Shown: positions 12,723 to 23,702, numbered from the stretch's first letter. The stretch is DNA of 64,000 bases from Stutzerimonas kunmingensis (GCF_014764705.1 NZ_JACXXG010000020.1:1-64000), one strand, 5' to 3'. Notes: a model not told the origin generated them from the sequence alone. Made by a program: numbers and translations.

Positions 12723-13199
12723 ATGTCGACCCTTGCGTCAGAACCTTGGAAACGGCGGCTAGTGTAACCGAGAGGTGCATGACCGCACAGATGAGGCGTC
12801 AGCTTGGGGCATGCTGTATCCGTCCGTACCGACAAAAAGTTCTTCTTCGGTTGCTGGGGGGCGTGCGTCGAATGTCTCTGGATACGCGTCAGATATCAGC
12901 TGACGAAAAATCATGCCGGCCTTGTGATTGTCCATACGGCCCCAATATGGGTTGCAGAGTTGCGTCGCGGGGCGCGCTAGCGAATAGCGCTCGGTGCAAA
13001 ATGCCATATCTTGCGGTCTATCGTGCAGGCTTCAGTTGAATGGACGGCTCGGTGTTACAAGGGCTAGGCTGTTTCATAGGGTTACAGACCGGCTGCCAGT
13101 TCCAGTACGTTGTGTAGTAAGTTAGGCCGAGCAACCAACCGGCCGTCATGCGGCCCGCAGACAACGGGTTTGCTCCAGAGGGTAGTTAATTTGAACGAC
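12723..13199. other. 477-bp gap without a convincing gene; expected place of rlmE
   Basis: The space between divergent yhbY and ftsH should hold rlmE (ftsJ), about 620 bp, in related pseudomonads. No RlmE signature such as a DLGAAPGG motif is found in any frame. Two short opposing frames (97 codons at 12746-13039 on +, 82 codons at 12759-13007 on -) lack good start sites. The minus frame has only about 54 percent GC at third positions against roughly 80 percent for neighbouring genes. The DNA also looks less GC-rich than its surroundings. Promoters of yhbY and ftsH must lie here, but I cannot place them with confidence. Confidence 0.6.
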
Positions 13200-15110
13200 A
13201 TGGCAAAAAACCTGATTCTGTGGCTGATCATCGCCGCCGTCCTGGTCACGGTGATGAACAACTTCTCCAGCCCCAGCGAGCCGCAGACGCTGAGCTATTC
13301 CGACTTCCTCGAGCAGGTCAAGGAAGGGCGCGTCGAGCGTGTGACGGTCGATGGTTTCGTGATCATCGGCAAGCGCAGCGAAGGCGATACCTTCAAGACC
13401 ATTCGCCCGGCGATTCAGGATAATGGTCTGATCGGTGATCTGCTCGACAACAATGTGCTGATCGAGGGCAAGCAGCCTGAGCAGCAAAGTATCTGGACCC
13501 AGCTTCTCGTTGCCAGCTTCCCGATTCTGGTGATCATCGCTGTATTCATGTTTTTCATGCGGCAGATGCAGGGCGGTGCGGGTGGCAAGGGTGGGCCGAT
13601 GAGTTTCGGCAAGAGCAAGGCGCGCCTGCTTTCCGAGGATCAGGTCAAGACGACCTTTGCTGACGTCGCCGGCTGCGATGAGGCGAAGGAAGAAGTCCAC
13701 GAGCTGGTCGAGTTCCTGCGTGATCCTGGCAAGTTTCAACGTCTCGGCGGTCGCATTCCGCGTGGTGTGCTGATGGTCGGTCCGCCCGGCACTGGTAAGA
13801 CGCTGCTGGCCAAGGCGATTGCAGGTGAAGCCAAGGTGCCGTTCTTCACCATTTCCGGTTCGGATTTCGTCGAGATGTTCGTCGGTGTCGGTGCCAGCCG
13901 TGTCCGCGACATGTTCGAACAGGCGAAGAAGCACGCGCCGTGCATCATCTTTATCGACGAGATCGATGCAGTTGGTCGTCATCGTGGCGCAGGTCTCGGT
14001 GGTGGGCACGATGAGCGCGAGCAGACCCTCAACCAGTTGCTGGTGGAGATGGACGGCTTCGAGATGAACGATGGGATCATCGTCATCGCTGCAACTAACC
14101 GTCCGGACGTACTCGATCCTGCACTTCTGCGCCCAGGTCGTTTCGACCGTCAGGTGGTGGTCGGCCTGCCGGACATTCGCGGTCGCGAGCAGATCCTGAA
14201 GGTGCACATGCGCAAGGTGCCGATCAGTGAGAACGTCGAGCCCGCTGTAATTGCGCGTGGGACGCCGGGTTTCTCCGGTGCGGATCTCGCCAACCTGGTC
14301 AACGAAGCTTCGCTGTTTGCCGCGCGTTCCAATAAGCGCATCGTCGAAATGCGTGAGTTCGAGCTGGCCAAGGACAAGATCATGATGGGCGCCGAGCGCA
14401 AGTCCATGGTCATGTCCGAAAAGGAGAAGCTCAACACCGCTTACCACGAAGCAGGTCATGCCATCGTTGGGCGCGTGGTCCCCGAGCATGATCCCGTCTA
14501 CAAGGTCTCCATCATTCCTCGTGGTCGGGCGCTAGGCGTCACCATGTTCCTGCCAGAGGAAGATCGTTACAGCCTGTCGAAGCGCGCGCTGATCAGCCAG
14601 ATATGTTCTTTGTTCGGAGGGCGGATAGCGGAAGAGATGACGCTGGGCTTCGAAGGTGTCACCACGGGTGCGTCAAACGACATCATGCGCGCCACTCAGT
14701 TGGCGCGGAACATGGTGACCAAGTGGGGCTTGTCGGAGAAGCTTGGGCCGTTGATGTACGCCGAGGAAGAGGGCGAGGTGTTTCTCGGTCGCAGTGCTGG
14801 CAGCCAGCATTCCAATGTGTCCGGTGAAACCGCGCGGCTGATCGATGAAGAAGTGCGCAGCATCATCGATCACTGCTACGGGACGGCCAAGCAGATCTTG
14901 ACCGATAATCGCGACAAGCTGGATGTGATGGCCGAAGCCTTGATGAAGTACGAGACCATCGATGCGCCGCAGATCGACGACATCATGGCTGGGCGCACAC
15001 CTCGAGAGCCGCGTGATTGGGAAGGCGGCTCGGGCGCGTCCGGTACGCCAGTCGTGCCGGATGATAGTCGCCCGCAAACCCCGATCGGTGGTCCTGCCGG
15101 CGAGCATTGA
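13200..15110 (+). CDS. ftsH: ATP-dependent zinc metalloprotease FtsH
   Basis: Membrane-anchored AAA+ protease that degrades misassembled membrane proteins and short-lived regulators. From ATG 13200 the protein has 636 residues and begins [20 protein letters not shown], as FtsH does. This start is preferred over upstream in-frame codons. The first membrane helix is at about 4-22 and the second at about 100-120, with a periplasmic loop between. Walker A is GPPGTGKT at 194-201, Walker B is IIFIDEID, the second region of homology contains [19 protein letters not shown], and the zinc site HEAGH is at 416-420. The tail is acidic and proline-rich. folP follows after a strong hairpin. Confidence 0.97.
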   Translation: MAKNLILWLIIAAVLVTVMNNFSSPSEPQTLSYSDFLEQVKEGRVERVTVDGFVIIGKRSEGDTFKTIRPAIQDNGLIGDLLDNNVLIEGKQPEQQSIWTQLLVASFPILVIIAVFMFFMRQMQGGAGGKGGPMSFGKSKARLLSEDQVKTTFADVAGCDEAKEEVHELVEFLRDPGKFQRLGGRIPRGVLMVGPPGTGKTLLAKAIAGEAKVPFFTISGSDFVEMFVGVGASRVRDMFEQAKKHAPCIIFIDEIDAVGRHRGAGLGGGHDEREQTLNQLLVEMDGFEMNDGIIVIAATNRPDVLDPALLRPGRFDRQVVVGLPDIRGREQILKVHMRKVPISENVEPAVIARGTPGFSGADLANLVNEASLFAARSNKRIVEMREFELAKDKIMMGAERKSMVMSEKEKLNTAYHEAGHAIVGRVVPEHDPVYKVSIIPRGRALGVTMFLPEEDRYSLSKRALISQICSLFGGRIAEEMTLGFEGVTTGASNDIMRATQLARNMVTKWGLSEKLGPLMYAEEEGEVFLGRSAGSQHSNVSGETARLIDEEVRSIIDHCYGTAKQILTDNRDKLDVMAEALMKYETIDAPQIDDIMAGRTPREPRDWEGGSGASGTPVVPDDSRPQTPIGGPAGEH

Positions 15111-15157
15111 CGGCATGCGCAAGCCGATGACTGCATCGGGCGCGTGAGAATCGGAGT

Positions 15158-15194
15158 ACACCAGAAGGGGCGCATAGGCGCCCCTTCTGGTGTA
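15158..15194 (+). terminator. Strong stem-loop downstream of ftsH
   Basis: ACACCAGAAGGGGCGC (15158-15173) and GCGCCCCTTCTGGTGT (15178-15193) are perfectly complementary 16-bp arms around ATAG. Only AAATTGT follows, so there is no canonical T-tract. It probably ends or partially ends the ftsH message before folP. Confidence 0.7.
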
Positions 15195-15281
15195 AATTGT
15201 CCAGCCCGCTGCGCCATGGTGGTGCAGCTGGTGTGGGGGCGCCTGTTCAGGGTGTCCGGCCTGAAAGCTCAAGGCTCGTAA

Positions 15282-16133
15282 ATGACCGAATCTCTTTTCC
15301 TCGCTCGGCTGGTATGTGGCAGCCGGGTTCTCGATCTTTCCCGTCCTCATGTGATGGGGATTCTCAATGTCACACCCGATTCTTTCTCTGATGGTGGTCG
15401 CTTTGCCGAGCGCGAGGCAGCCCTGCGGCATGCCGAAGCAATGGCCTTGGCTGGGGCTACGCTGATCGATGTTGGTGGCGAGTCTACGCGCCCTGGCGCG
15501 CGCGCCGTCTCGCCGACCGAAGAGCTGGAGCGGGTCGCGCCGATCGTAGAGATGATCGCGCGGGAGCTCGACGTGGTCGTTTCGGTGGACACGTCCACGC
15601 CCGCAGTCATCCGCGAGTGTGCGAGGCTGGGCGCTGGGCTGATCAACGACGTGCGCTCGCTGCAGCGCGACGGTGCGCTGGATGCCGCGGCTGACGCTGG
15701 CCTGCCGGTCTGCCTCATGCACATGCGCGGCGAGCCAGGTGATATGCAGAGGGATCCCCGCTACGACGACGTTGTGGAGGAGGTTTGTTCGTTTCTTGAG
15801 CAGCGAATGGGTGCGTGTGCTGCGGCGGGAATCCCGCTCGATCGCATCGTCCTCGATCCCGGCTTCGGCTTCGCCAAGATGCTGAACCATAATCTTGTGC
15901 TGTTCAGGCGTATGGAGGTACTGCATCGGCTGGGTCGGCCATTGCTGATCGGTGTCTCGCGCAAGAGCATGATCGGGGCCGTGCTGGGTCGGCCAGTTGA
16001 TGAGCGCTTGTACGGCAGTCTGGCTTTGGCGGCGCTCGCCGTAGGCAAGGGCGCGCAAATTGTGCGCGTCCATGACGTTGCCGAGACGGTTGATGTAGTT
16101 CGAATGATTGCTGCAGTGCAGGCGGCGCAATAG
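15282..16133 (+). CDS. folP: Dihydropteroate synthase
   Basis: Condenses p-aminobenzoate with dihydropterin pyrophosphate to make dihydropteroate for folate; the target of sulfonamides. 283 residues, a TIM barrel of normal length. The two family signatures are present: [16 protein letters not shown] (about 25-41) and [14 protein letters not shown] (about 59-72). The pterin-binding segment with DPGFGFAK follows near 190, and VSRKSMIG near 225. It lies between ftsH and glmM, as in other gammaproteobacteria. Confidence 0.97.
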   Translation: MTESLFLARLVCGSRVLDLSRPHVMGILNVTPDSFSDGGRFAEREAALRHAEAMALAGATLIDVGGESTRPGARAVSPTEELERVAPIVEMIARELDVVVSVDTSTPAVIRECARLGAGLINDVRSLQRDGALDAAADAGLPVCLMHMRGEPGDMQRDPRYDDVVEEVCSFLEQRMGACAAAGIPLDRIVLDPGFGFAKMLNHNLVLFRRMEVLHRLGRPLLIGVSRKSMIGAVLGRPVDERLYGSLALAALAVGKGAQIVRVHDVAETVDVVRMIAAVQAAQ

Positions 16134-16143
16134 GGAAGGCACC

Positions 16144-17481
16144 ATGACTAGAAAATACTTCGGTACCGATGGCATCCGTGGGCATGTCGGACAGGCTCCG
16201 ATCACCCCGGACTTCATGCTCAAGCTGGGTTGGGCGGCTGGCATGGCCTTTCGCAAGCAGGGAAAGTGCCGGATTCTGATCGGAAAAGACACGCGTATTT
16301 CGGGCTACATGTTCGAGTCAGCATTGCAGGCGGGCTTGTCGGCGGCTGGCGCGGACGTACTGTTGCTTGGGCCTATGCCGACGCCCGCAGTCGCCTATCT
16401 GACGCGTACCTTCCATGCTGAGGCGGGTATTGTGATCAGCGCCTCGCACAATCCGCATCACGATAACGGAATCAAGTTCTTTTCCGGTCGCGGCACCAAG
16501 CTTCCTGATGAAGTGGAGCTGATGATCGAGGAGTTGATCGATGCGCCTATGACCGTGGTCGACTCGGCACAGCTTGGCAAGGCATCCCGCATCAATGACG
16601 CGGCTGGCCGTTATATCGAGTTCTGCAAGAGCAGCGTGCCAACCAGCACTGATTTCTCCCGGTTGAAGCTGGTGATCGACTGCGCGCATGGCGCGACCTA
16701 TAAGGTTGCACCCAGCGTGTTCCGTGAGCTGGGTGCAGAGGTGGTGGTTATAGGTGCGCAGCCGGACGGTCTGAACATCAATGCCGATGTCGGCTCCACT
16801 TATGTCGGGCAGCTGCAGAAGGCGGTTGTCGATCATGGCGCGGATCTGGGCATAGCCTTTGATGGCGACGGTGACAGGGTGATGATGGTCGACCATACCG
16901 GTGCGGTCGTGGATGGCGACGAACTGCTTTACATCATCGCGACTGATTTGCAGGAGCGAGATCGGTTGGCTGGCGGCGTTGTCGGCACGCTGATGAGTAA
17001 CCTGGGGCTTGAGCTTGCCTTGAAAGCGCGGGAGATACCGTTCACCCGCGCCAAGGTGGGAGATCGCTACGTGATCGCGGAGATGCTTGAGCGTGGCTGG
17101 GCATTGGGTGGTGAAAACTCCGGGCATATAGTCTGTGCGCAACACACCACCACGGGCGATGCGATCATCGCGGCGTTGCAGGTGGTGCTGGCGCTTCGTC
17201 GGCGCGGCCAGACGCTCGCACAGGAGCGACTGGCTTGGCACAAGTGCCCTCAGGTGCTGATCAACGTGCGCTTTTCTGGCGAGCGCGATCCAATTTCGCA
17301 TCCTAGCGTGCAAGCTGCTTGCGACAGTGCTACCGAGCGCATGGGTGGGCGTGGCCGCGTGCTTTTGCGCAAGTCCGGGACCGAGCCGCTGGTACGTGTC
17401 ATGGTTGAAGGCGATGACGAAAGTCAGGTGCGTGGCGTGGCTGAGGAGCTGGCGAAGATCGTTACCGAAGTTTGTGCGTAA
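16144..17481 (+). CDS. glmM: Phosphoglucosamine mutase
   Basis: Converts glucosamine-6-phosphate to glucosamine-1-phosphate for peptidoglycan and LPS precursors. From ATG 16144 it is 445 residues, the same as in E. coli; the frame is open further upstream but overlaps folP, and [16 protein letters not shown] is the family start. The catalytic phosphoserine is Ser101 in [12 protein letters not shown]. The metal-binding loop DGDGDR is at 240-245, and the C-terminal phosphate site reads [15 protein letters not shown]. The spacing of 10 bp after folP argues for cotranscription. Confidence 0.97.
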   Translation: MTRKYFGTDGIRGHVGQAPITPDFMLKLGWAAGMAFRKQGKCRILIGKDTRISGYMFESALQAGLSAAGADVLLLGPMPTPAVAYLTRTFHAEAGIVISASHNPHHDNGIKFFSGRGTKLPDEVELMIEELIDAPMTVVDSAQLGKASRINDAAGRYIEFCKSSVPTSTDFSRLKLVIDCAHGATYKVAPSVFRELGAEVVVIGAQPDGLNINADVGSTYVGQLQKAVVDHGADLGIAFDGDGDRVMMVDHTGAVVDGDELLYIIATDLQERDRLAGGVVGTLMSNLGLELALKAREIPFTRAKVGDRYVIAEMLERGWALGGENSGHIVCAQHTTTGDAIIAALQVVLALRRRGQTLAQERLAWHKCPQVLINVRFSGERDPISHPSVQAACDSATERMGGRGRVLLRKSGTEPLVRVMVEGDDESQVRGVAEELAKIVTEVCA

Positions 17482-17546
17482 TCGCGCTTGCCAGGGCGTT
17501 TGCTGTTGAGTAACATCTGCGCCCACTTTGACCGATGAGGTAAAGC

Positions 17547-18302
17547 ATGCGTCGCTCCATGGTAGCTGGTAACTGGAAAATGAACGGTACCCGCGCTAGC
17601 GTCGCAGAGCTTGTCGAGTCTCTCCGGATGCAGGTTTTTCCTGCGGATGTCGAGATTGCGGTGTTTCCCTCCGCTGTGCATGTCTCTCAGGTTCTGGATG
17701 GTGTTGATGGTGAGCACGTTGCCGTCGGTACCCAGGATTGTGCGGCGCAGAATGGCTTCGGGGCGCTGACCGGTGAGGTTTCGGCTGAGCAGTTCGCTGA
17801 TTTCGGTTGTAAGTGGGTTCTGGTTGGTCACTCCGAGCGTCGCCTGTTGTTGGGTGAGACGGACGAAGTGGTCAGTCGCAAGTTTTCGGCAGCGCAGGTG
17901 GGTGGTCTTAAGCCTGTGTTGTGCCTGGGTGAGACGCTTGAAGAGCGACGGGCAGGCAAGACGCTTGAAGTGGTTGGGCGTCAGTTGGCGCGAGTGCTGG
18001 ATGACCGTGGTGTCGCCGCATTCGAGTCGGCGGTTATTGCTTACGAGCCTGTTTGGGCGATTGGTAGTGGCTTGACCGCAACGCCTGAGCAGGCGCAGGA
18101 AGTACATGCTGCCATTCGAGAGCAGTTGTCGCGTTATGATGGCCGCATCGCTGAAGGCGTAAGGCTTCTGTACGGCGGCAGCGTCAAGGCGGAGAATGCC
18201 GCTGAGCTATTCGCAATGGCGGATATTGACGGGGGGCTGGTTGGTGGGGCCTCTCTGAAAGCGGATGAATTTGGTGCGATCTGTCGCGCCGCGGGGAACT
18301 GA
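17547..18302 (+). CDS. tpiA: Triosephosphate isomerase
   Basis: Interconverts dihydroxyacetone phosphate and glyceraldehyde-3-phosphate in central carbon metabolism. 251 residues. Active-site segments are all visible: the N-terminal GNWKMNG (lysine), [10 protein letters not shown] (catalytic histidine, about 92-101) and [12 protein letters not shown] (catalytic glutamate, about 165-176), and the phosphate-binding loop [10 protein letters not shown] near 210. ATG 17547 is preceded by GAGGTAAAGC. It is followed four bases later by secG, an arrangement conserved in pseudomonads. Confidence 0.98.
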   Translation: MRRSMVAGNWKMNGTRASVAELVESLRMQVFPADVEIAVFPSAVHVSQVLDGVDGEHVAVGTQDCAAQNGFGALTGEVSAEQFADFGCKWVLVGHSERRLLLGETDEVVSRKFSAAQVGGLKPVLCLGETLEERRAGKTLEVVGRQLARVLDDRGVAAFESAVIAYEPVWAIGSGLTATPEQAQEVHAAIREQLSRYDGRIAEGVRLLYGGSVKAENAAELFAMADIDGGLVGGASLKADEFGAICRAAGN

Positions 18303-18306
18303 ACAG

Positions 18307-18690
18307 ATGTTGCAGACTGTCGTGATTGTGGTGCATCTGCTGGTTGCTCTAGGTGTTGTTGCGCTGGTGCTTCTGCAGCAGGGCAAGGGTGCGGATGCTG
18401 GTGCTTCTTTTGGTTCGGGTGCTTCGGCAACTGTTTTCGGAAGCCAAGGTTCTGCTACCTTTTTGAGTCGTCTTACTGCTATACTCGCCGGCGTTTTTTT
18501 CGTGACTAGTCTCGGTTTGGCGTTCTTCGCGAAGCAGCAGGCTGATCAGTTGTCTCAGGCGGGGTTGCCGGATCCAGCTGTGCTGGAAGTTCCGGTCAGT
18601 ATGCCGGCGGTAGAAGATGTGCCTGTGCTCGAGCAGCGCAAGCCGGCAGATGCTGCTAGTGATCTGCCTGAGGTAGAAAAAGGGCAATAA
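18307..18690 (+). CDS. secG: Protein-export membrane protein SecG
   Basis: Auxiliary subunit of the SecYEG translocon. 127 residues from ATG 18307; an in-frame start further upstream lies inside tpiA and is unlikely. Two transmembrane segments are clear: about 1-20 ([20 protein letters not shown]) and about 54-74 ([20 protein letters not shown]). They are separated by the conserved glycine-rich loop [19 protein letters not shown]. The C-terminal 50 residues are a low-complexity Pro/Val/Ala tail, variable in the family. The tRNA-Leu gene begins seven bases after its stop, so the two may share a transcript. Confidence 0.95.
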   Translation: MLQTVVIVVHLLVALGVVALVLLQQGKGADAGASFGSGASATVFGSQGSATFLSRLTAILAGVFFVTSLGLAFFAKQQADQLSQAGLPDPAVLEVPVSMPAVEDVPVLEQRKPADAASDLPEVEKGQ

Positions 18691-18697
18691 GGTTTTT

Positions 18698-18783
18698 GCC
18701 GAGGTGGTGGAATTGGTAGACACGCTACCTTGAGGTGGTAGTGGCCATAGGCTGTAGGGGTTCGAGTCCCCTCCTCGGTACCA
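18698..18783 (+). tRNA. tRNA-Leu (anticodon GAG)
   Basis: An 86-base class II tRNA. The acceptor arms GCCGAGG and CCTCGGT pair and the 3' CCA is encoded (18781-18783). The anticodon loop TTGAGGT between CTACC and GGTAG gives GAG at 18732-18734, which reads CUC/CUU leucine codons. The long variable arm and the T-arm GGGGTTCGAGTCCCC are normal. Confidence 0.97.
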
Positions 18784-18790
18784 AACAAGC

Positions 18791-18815
18791 AGGCCCGCCT
18801 AGTGCGGGCTTTCTT
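18791..18815 (+). terminator. Terminator after tRNA-Leu
   Basis: GCCCGC (18793-18798) and GCGGGC (18804-18809) form a short GC stem with a CTAGT loop, followed by TTTCTTGTGTTTT. Confidence 0.7.
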
Positions 18816-18834
18816 GTGTTTTAAGGGTTTTAAG

Positions 18835-18864
18835 TTGACCTGTATCAGGCGTGAGTCGTATAAT
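18835..18864 (+). promoter_or_regulatory. Sigma-70 promoter for the initiator tRNA
   Basis: TTGACC at 18835-18840 and TATAAT at 18859-18864 with an 18-bp spacer, a near-consensus sigma-70 promoter. It ends 15 bases before the tRNA-fMet gene and is likely also a promoter for the rimP-nusA-infB operon by read-through. Confidence 0.8.
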
Positions 18865-18879
18865 TCGTGCCCAGTTTGA

Positions 18880-18956
<77 letters not shown>

Positions 18957-18964
18957 GTCAATAA

Positions 18965-18990
18965 AGAGCCCCTGTACAGGGGCTTTTTAT
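18965..18990 (+). terminator. Terminator after initiator tRNA
   Basis: AGCCCCTG (18967-18974), a TA loop, and CAGGGGCT (18977-18984), followed by TTTTT. A standard intrinsic terminator, although some read-through into rimP is expected from the operon arrangement. Confidence 0.85.
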
Positions 18991-19033
18991 TAGCTTGAGG
19001 CCAGGTCGCCGGCATTTACAGGCGGTCAAAGGG

Positions 19034-19055
19034 ATGGGCGTTTCGCCCATTTTTC
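19034..19055 (+). terminator. Second terminator-like hairpin in the rimP leader
   Basis: ATGGGCG (19034-19040), loop TTT, CGCCCAT (19044-19050), then TTTTC. It lies 28 bp before the rimP start and well after the tRNA terminator, so it cannot be needed for the tRNA. It is a candidate attenuator for the nusA operon. Confidence 0.65.
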
Positions 19056-19083
19056 ATTTGTACAGCATGCGCGAGGGACTTCG

Positions 19084-19542
19084 ATGTCGAGCAAGCTAGA
19101 ACAGTTGCAGGCCTTGTTGGCCCCGGTGGTTGAGGCGCTTGGCTATCAGTGCTGGGGTATTGAGTTCATTTCCCAGGGGCGGCATTCACTGCTGCGAGTC
19201 TATATCGACCATGCCGACGGCATCCTCATCGACGACTGCGAGAAGGTCAGCCGTCAATTGAGTGGTGTGCTCGACGTGGAAGATCCGATCAGCGTGGACT
19301 ACACCCTTGAGGTTTCTTCTCCCGGTATGGATCGGCCCCTGTTCACCATTGAGCAGTACACCGCCCATGTCGGTGACCAGGTAAAAATAAAGCTGCGCTC
19401 GCCCTTCGAGGGCAGGCGCAATTTCCAGGGTCTTCTCCGTGGGGTGGAAGAGCAGGATGTTGTGGTGCTGGTAGATGATCATGAATACCTGCTGCCGATC
19501 GACATGATCGATAAGGCCAACATCATTCCCCGTTTTGACTGA
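19084..19542 (+). CDS. rimP: Ribosome maturation factor RimP
   Basis: Assists early assembly of the 30S subunit. 152 residues, a typical two-domain protein. The N-terminal alpha/beta domain contains [28 protein letters not shown] with the conserved [19 protein letters not shown]. The phrase [14 protein letters not shown] follows near residue 80, and the C-terminal SH3-like domain carries [11 protein letters not shown]. It is the first protein gene of the rimP-nusA-infB-rbfA-truB-rpsO-pnp operon. Confidence 0.97.
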   Translation: MSSKLEQLQALLAPVVEALGYQCWGIEFISQGRHSLLRVYIDHADGILIDDCEKVSRQLSGVLDVEDPISVDYTLEVSSPGMDRPLFTIEQYTAHVGDQVKIKLRSPFEGRRNFQGLLRGVEEQDVVVLVDDHEYLLPIDMIDKANIIPRFD

Positions 19543-19589
19543 GAACGGATCCCGCGGACCCCAATGGATTGCGAAAGGCGAGGCGTACG

Positions 19590-21071
19590 ATGAGCAAAGA
19601 AGTACTGCTGGTTGTGGAGTCGGTGTCCAATGAAAAGGGCGTACCGGCTAGTGTGATTTTCGAAGCGCTGGAGCTGGCCTTGGCCACGGCTACCAAGAAG
19701 CGTTACGAAGACGAAGTTGATCTGCGTGTAGAAATCAATCGCCAGAACGGCAGTTACGAAACGTTCCGTCGCTGGACCGTGGTCGACGATGAGCATTTCG
19801 ATGATCCAGCCCATCAGCTGGCGCTCGATCAGGCTCAGGAGCGCAATCCAGACGCCAAGCTCGGTGATGTGTTCGAAGAGAAGATCGAGTCTATCGAATT
19901 CGGGCGTATCGCCGCGCAGACCGCCAAACAGGTGATCGTGCAGAAAGTGCGCGAGGCCGAGCGTGCGCAGGTGGTAGAAGCCTACCGCGATCGTCTGGGC
20001 GAGATCATTTCCGGTACGGTCAAAAAAGTTACCCGCGACAGCGTAATCGTCGATCTGGGCAACAACGCCGAAGCATTGCTTGCCCGAGAAGACATCATTG
20101 CGCGTGAAACTTTCCGCGTCGGTGCCCGTGTTCGCGCACTGCTCAAGGAAATTCGCACTGAGAACCGCGGCCCGCAGTTGATTCTGTCGCGTACTGCGCC
20201 GCAGATGCTGATCGAGCTGTTCCGCATCGAAGTGCCAGAAATCGCCGAAGGCCTCATTGAGGTCATGGGGGCGTCGCGTGATCCTGGTTCGCGGGCCAAG
20301 ATCGCCGTTCGCTCCAAGGACAAGCGCATCGATCCGCAGGGCGCCTGCATCGGCATGCGCGGTTCGCGGGTTCAGGCCGTCTCTGGCGAAATCGGCGGCG
20401 AGCGCGTCGATATCGTCCTGTGGGATGAGAACCCGGCTCAGTTTGTCATCAATGCGATGGCTCCGGCTGAAGTGGCCGCGATCATCGTCGACGAAGACGC
20501 TCACGCCATGGATATCGCGGTTGCCGAAGACAATCTGGCGCAGGCGATCGGCCGTGGCGGTCAGAATGTGCGTCTGGCCAGTCAGCTTAGTGGTTGGACG
20601 CTCAACGTCATGACTGAAGCGGACATCCAGGCCAAGCAGCAGGAAGAAACCGGTGACATCCTGCGCAACTTCATTGATGAGTTGGACGTTGATGAGGAAC
20701 TTGCACAGGTGCTGGTGGAAGAGGGCTTCACCTCCCTCGAAGAGATTGCCTATGTCCCCATGGAGGAAATGCTTGGCATCGAAGGCTTCGACGAAGACAT
20801 CGTCAATGAGCTGCGTACGCGGGCCAAAGATCGCCTGCTGACCAAGGCCATCGCCAACGAGGAGAAGCTTGCGGATGCTCAGCCGGCTGAAGATCTGCTG
20901 GCACTCGATGGCATGGATAAAGAACTGGCGGTCGAGTTGGCCGTGCGGGGCGTCATCACCCGCGAAGACCTGGCCGAGCAGTCGATAGACGACCTGCTCG
21001 ACATAGACGGCATCGATGAAGAGCGTGCCGGCAAGCTGATCATGGCCGCCCGAGCCCATTGGTTCGAGTAA
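19590..21071 (+). CDS. nusA: Transcription termination/antitermination factor NusA
   Basis: RNA polymerase-binding factor that modulates pausing, termination and rRNA antitermination. From ATG 19590 it is 493 residues and begins [19 protein letters not shown]. The N-terminal polymerase-binding domain runs to about 130, the S1 domain ([23 protein letters not shown]) to about 200, and two KH domains follow (ending near [15 protein letters not shown]). Two C-terminal acidic repeats, about 360-425 and 435-493, are each built around a helix-hairpin motif ([30 protein letters not shown]). It lies between rimP and infB. Confidence 0.98.
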   Translation: MSKEVLLVVESVSNEKGVPASVIFEALELALATATKKRYEDEVDLRVEINRQNGSYETFRRWTVVDDEHFDDPAHQLALDQAQERNPDAKLGDVFEEKIESIEFGRIAAQTAKQVIVQKVREAERAQVVEAYRDRLGEIISGTVKKVTRDSVIVDLGNNAEALLAREDIIARETFRVGARVRALLKEIRTENRGPQLILSRTAPQMLIELFRIEVPEIAEGLIEVMGASRDPGSRAKIAVRSKDKRIDPQGACIGMRGSRVQAVSGEIGGERVDIVLWDENPAQFVINAMAPAEVAAIIVDEDAHAMDIAVAEDNLAQAIGRGGQNVRLASQLSGWTLNVMTEADIQAKQQEETGDILRNFIDELDVDEELAQVLVEEGFTSLEEIAYVPMEEMLGIEGFDEDIVNELRTRAKDRLLTKAIANEEKLADAQPAEDLLALDGMDKELAVELAVRGVITREDLAEQSIDDLLDIDGIDEERAGKLIMAARAHWFE

Positions 21072-21099
21072 GTAATTAGCGGCCTGAGGAGAGAAATGC

Positions 21100-23601
21100 A
21101 TGACGCAAGTCACGGTGAAAGAACTGGCCCAGGTGGTCGCCACACCGGTCGAGCGACTGCTTCAGCAGATGCGTGAGGCAGGACTGTCGCACACCAGCGC
21201 CGAGCAAGTAGTGACCGATAACGAGAAACAGGCCCTGTTGGCCCATTTGAAAAGCAGCCACGGGGCGAAAGTGGACGAGCCGCGCAAGATCACCTTGCAG
21301 CGCAAGACCACTACCAAACTCAAGGTTGGCGGTAGCAAGACCATCAGCGTTGAAGTGCGCAAGAAGAAGACCTTCGTCAAGCGCAGCACCGAGGAAATCG
21401 AAGCCGAACAGCGTCGCGAAGCCGAGGAGCAGCGCGCGGCTGAAGAGGCTGCTCGCCTGAAGGCCGAGCAGGACGCGCGCGAGCGTGCCGAAGAAGAAGC
21501 ACGCCGTCAGGCTGAGTCGGTCAAGCCTCAGGGCGAGGCCTCTACGCCAGCAGCTGTTGAGCCGGCGGTGAGCGCCGAACCTGCACCGGTTGCGGTCGAG
21601 CCTGTGGCTCCTGCGCCTGAGCGTAAGAAGGAAGAGCCTCGTCGTGTCGAGAAGCCACGCAGTGATGACGACGAGCGTCGTGATCGCAAGCATGCGCAGC
21701 ATCGTCCTTCGCTCAAGACCAAGGCTCCGCTGGCGCGTACCGTACGTACCGGTGAAGACGAGGCCGATGGTTTCCGTCGCGGCGGTCGCGGCAAGTCCAA
21801 GCTCAAGAAGCGTAATCAGCATGGGTTCCAGAGCCCAACAGGACCTGTAGTGCGCGAAGTGTCGATCGGCGAAACCATCACTGTGGCCGAACTGGCCCAG
21901 CAGATGTCGGTGAAAGCGGCCGAAGTCATCAAGTTCATGTTCAAAATGGGCTCGCCCGTCACCATCAACCAGGTGCTGGATCAGGAAACTGCTCAGCTGG
22001 TTGCCGAAGAGCTGGGCCACAAGGTCAAGCTGGTCAGCGACAACGCTCTGGAAGAGCAGTTGGCCGAGCTGCTGAAGTTCGAAGGTGAGTCGGTCTCGCG
22101 TGCGCCGGTCGTGACCGTGATGGGTCACGTTGACCATGGCAAGACGTCGCTGCTCGACTACATTCGTCGCGCCAAGGTGGCTGTCGGCGAGGCTGGTGGT
22201 ATCACCCAGCATATCGGTGCCTATCACGTCGAAACCGAGCGTGGCATGGTCACCTTCCTCGACACCCCTGGTCACGCGGCGTTTACCGCCATGCGTGCTC
22301 GTGGTGCCAAGGCCACCGACATCGTGATCCTGGTGGTCGCGGCGGATGACGGCGTGATGCCTCAGACGCAGGAAGCCGTCCAGCACGCCAAGGCTGCCGG
22401 CGTACCGATCGTGGTCGCGGTGAACAAGATCGACAAGCCGGATGCGAATCCGGACAACATCAAGAACGGCCTAGGCGCGCTCGACGTGATTCCGGAAGAG
22501 TGGGGCGGCGACACGCCGTTCATTCCGGTCTCCGCGAAGATGGGTACCGGCGTCGACGAACTGCTCGAAGCCGTTCTGCTGCAGGCCGAGCTCCTCGAGC
22601 TCAAGGCAACGCCGTCTGCGCCTGGTCGCGGTGTGGTGGTCGAGTCGCGCCTTGACAAGGGTCGCGGTCCGGTAGCCACCGTGCTGGTTCAGGACGGTAC
22701 TCTGCGTCAGGGTGACATGGTCCTGTGTGGCGTCAACTTCGGTCGCGTTCGTGCGATGCTCGACGAGAACGGCAAGCCTGTGAAGGAAGCCGGCCCGTCG
22801 ATTCCGGTCGAGATCCTCGGCCTGGATGGTACGCCGGAAGCCGGTGACGACCTGACCGTTGTGGCCGACGAGAAGAAGGCCCGTGAAGTTGCGTTGTTCC
22901 GCCAGGGCAAGTTCCGCGAAGTGAAACTGGCTCGTGCCCATGCCGGCAAGCTGGAGAACATCTTCGAGACCATGGGTCAGGACGAGAAGAAGACGCTCAA
23001 CATCGTGCTCAAGGCAGACGTGCGCGGCTCGCTCGAAGCGCTGCAGGGCTCTCTCAACGGCCTGGGCAACGACGAAGTGCAGGTTCGTGTGGTGGGTGGC
23101 GGTGTCGGTGGTATCACCGAATCCGATGCCAACCTCGCACTGGCCTCCAACGCCGTGCTGTTCGGCTTCAACGTTCGGGCTGATGCGGGGGCGCGCAAGA
23201 TCGTCGAGGCCGAAGGCCTGGACATGCGCTACTACAACGTCATCTACGACATCATTGAGGACGTCAAGAAGGCGCTCACCGGTATGCTCGGCAGCGACGT
23301 TCGCGAGAACATTCTCGGCATCGCCGAAGTGCGTGACGTGTTCCGTTCGCCGAAGTTCGGCGCCATCGCCGGTTGCATGGTCACCGAGGGCTTGGTGCAT
23401 CGCAATCGCCCGATCCGCGTCCTGCGCGACGACGTCGTAATCTTCGAAGGCGAACTGGAATCGCTGCGCCGCTTCAAAGATGACGTCGCGGAAGTCCGCG
23501 CCGGCATGGAATGCGGTATCGGTGTGAAGAGCTACAACGACGTCAAGGTCGGCGACAAGATCGAAGTGTTCGAGAAGGTCGAAGTGGCGCGTTCGCTGTA
23601 A
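21100..23601 (+). CDS. infB: Translation initiation factor IF-2
   Basis: GTPase that places initiator tRNA on the 30S subunit and promotes subunit joining. 833 residues. The small N-terminal IF2_N domain ([28 protein letters not shown]) is followed by a long charged, Ala/Glu/Arg-rich linker (about 90-250). The GTPase core has G1 GHVDHGKT at 342-349, then DTPGH and NKID, and is followed by domains II-IV. Internal starts giving shorter forms, as known in E. coli, are possible in the linker but cannot be chosen from sequence. It is 28 bp downstream of nusA. Confidence 0.98.
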   Translation: MTQVTVKELAQVVATPVERLLQQMREAGLSHTSAEQVVTDNEKQALLAHLKSSHGAKVDEPRKITLQRKTTTKLKVGGSKTISVEVRKKKTFVKRSTEEIEAEQRREAEEQRAAEEAARLKAEQDARERAEEEARRQAESVKPQGEASTPAAVEPAVSAEPAPVAVEPVAPAPERKKEEPRRVEKPRSDDDERRDRKHAQHRPSLKTKAPLARTVRTGEDEADGFRRGGRGKSKLKKRNQHGFQSPTGPVVREVSIGETITVAELAQQMSVKAAEVIKFMFKMGSPVTINQVLDQETAQLVAEELGHKVKLVSDNALEEQLAELLKFEGESVSRAPVVTVMGHVDHGKTSLLDYIRRAKVAVGEAGGITQHIGAYHVETERGMVTFLDTPGHAAFTAMRARGAKATDIVILVVAADDGVMPQTQEAVQHAKAAGVPIVVAVNKIDKPDANPDNIKNGLGALDVIPEEWGGDTPFIPVSAKMGTGVDELLEAVLLQAELLELKATPSAPGRGVVVESRLDKGRGPVATVLVQDGTLRQGDMVLCGVNFGRVRAMLDENGKPVKEAGPSIPVEILGLDGTPEAGDDLTVVADEKKAREVALFRQGKFREVKLARAHAGKLENIFETMGQDEKKTLNIVLKADVRGSLEALQGSLNGLGNDEVQVRVVGGGVGGITESDANLALASNAVLFGFNVRADAGARKIVEAEGLDMRYYNVIYDIIEDVKKALTGMLGSDVRENILGIAEVRDVFRSPKFGAIAGCMVTEGLVHRNRPIRVLRDDVVIFEGELESLRRFKDDVAEVRAGMECGIGVKSYNDVKVGDKIEVFEKVEVARSL

Positions 23602-23611
23602 GCAAGCGTCA

Positions 23612-23690
23612 GTCTGAAAGCTGGGAGCAAGGAGTCGGTGGCCGCTTGGGACGGTTACCGCTTCGAGCTTCCAGCTTTCGGCTTTTAAAC
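23612..23690 (+). repeat. Palindromic repeat between infB and rbfA
   Basis: CTGAAAGCTGGGAGC (about 23613-23627) is imperfectly complementary to GCTTCCAGCTTTCGGC (about 23669-23684), leaving a ~40-base loop. The same 'aagctggaag/cttccagctt' words occur between rpsO and pnp, suggesting members of one dispersed repeat family. Confidence 0.55.
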
Positions 23691-23702
23691 GGGTGGAAAT
23701 TT

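Noticed and set aside
12759-13007. 82-codon minus frame in the yhbY-ftsH gap, with an internal ATG giving 58 residues that look fairly protein-like
   Set aside because: Third-position GC is only about 54 percent, the ribosome site is weak and no homology is recognised. It could be a foreign small gene, but the evidence is too thin to list.
12746-13039. 97-codon plus frame in the yhbY-ftsH gap
   Set aside because: No ribosome site, no family resemblance, and high Cys/Arg content; not kept as a gene and not an RlmE remnant.
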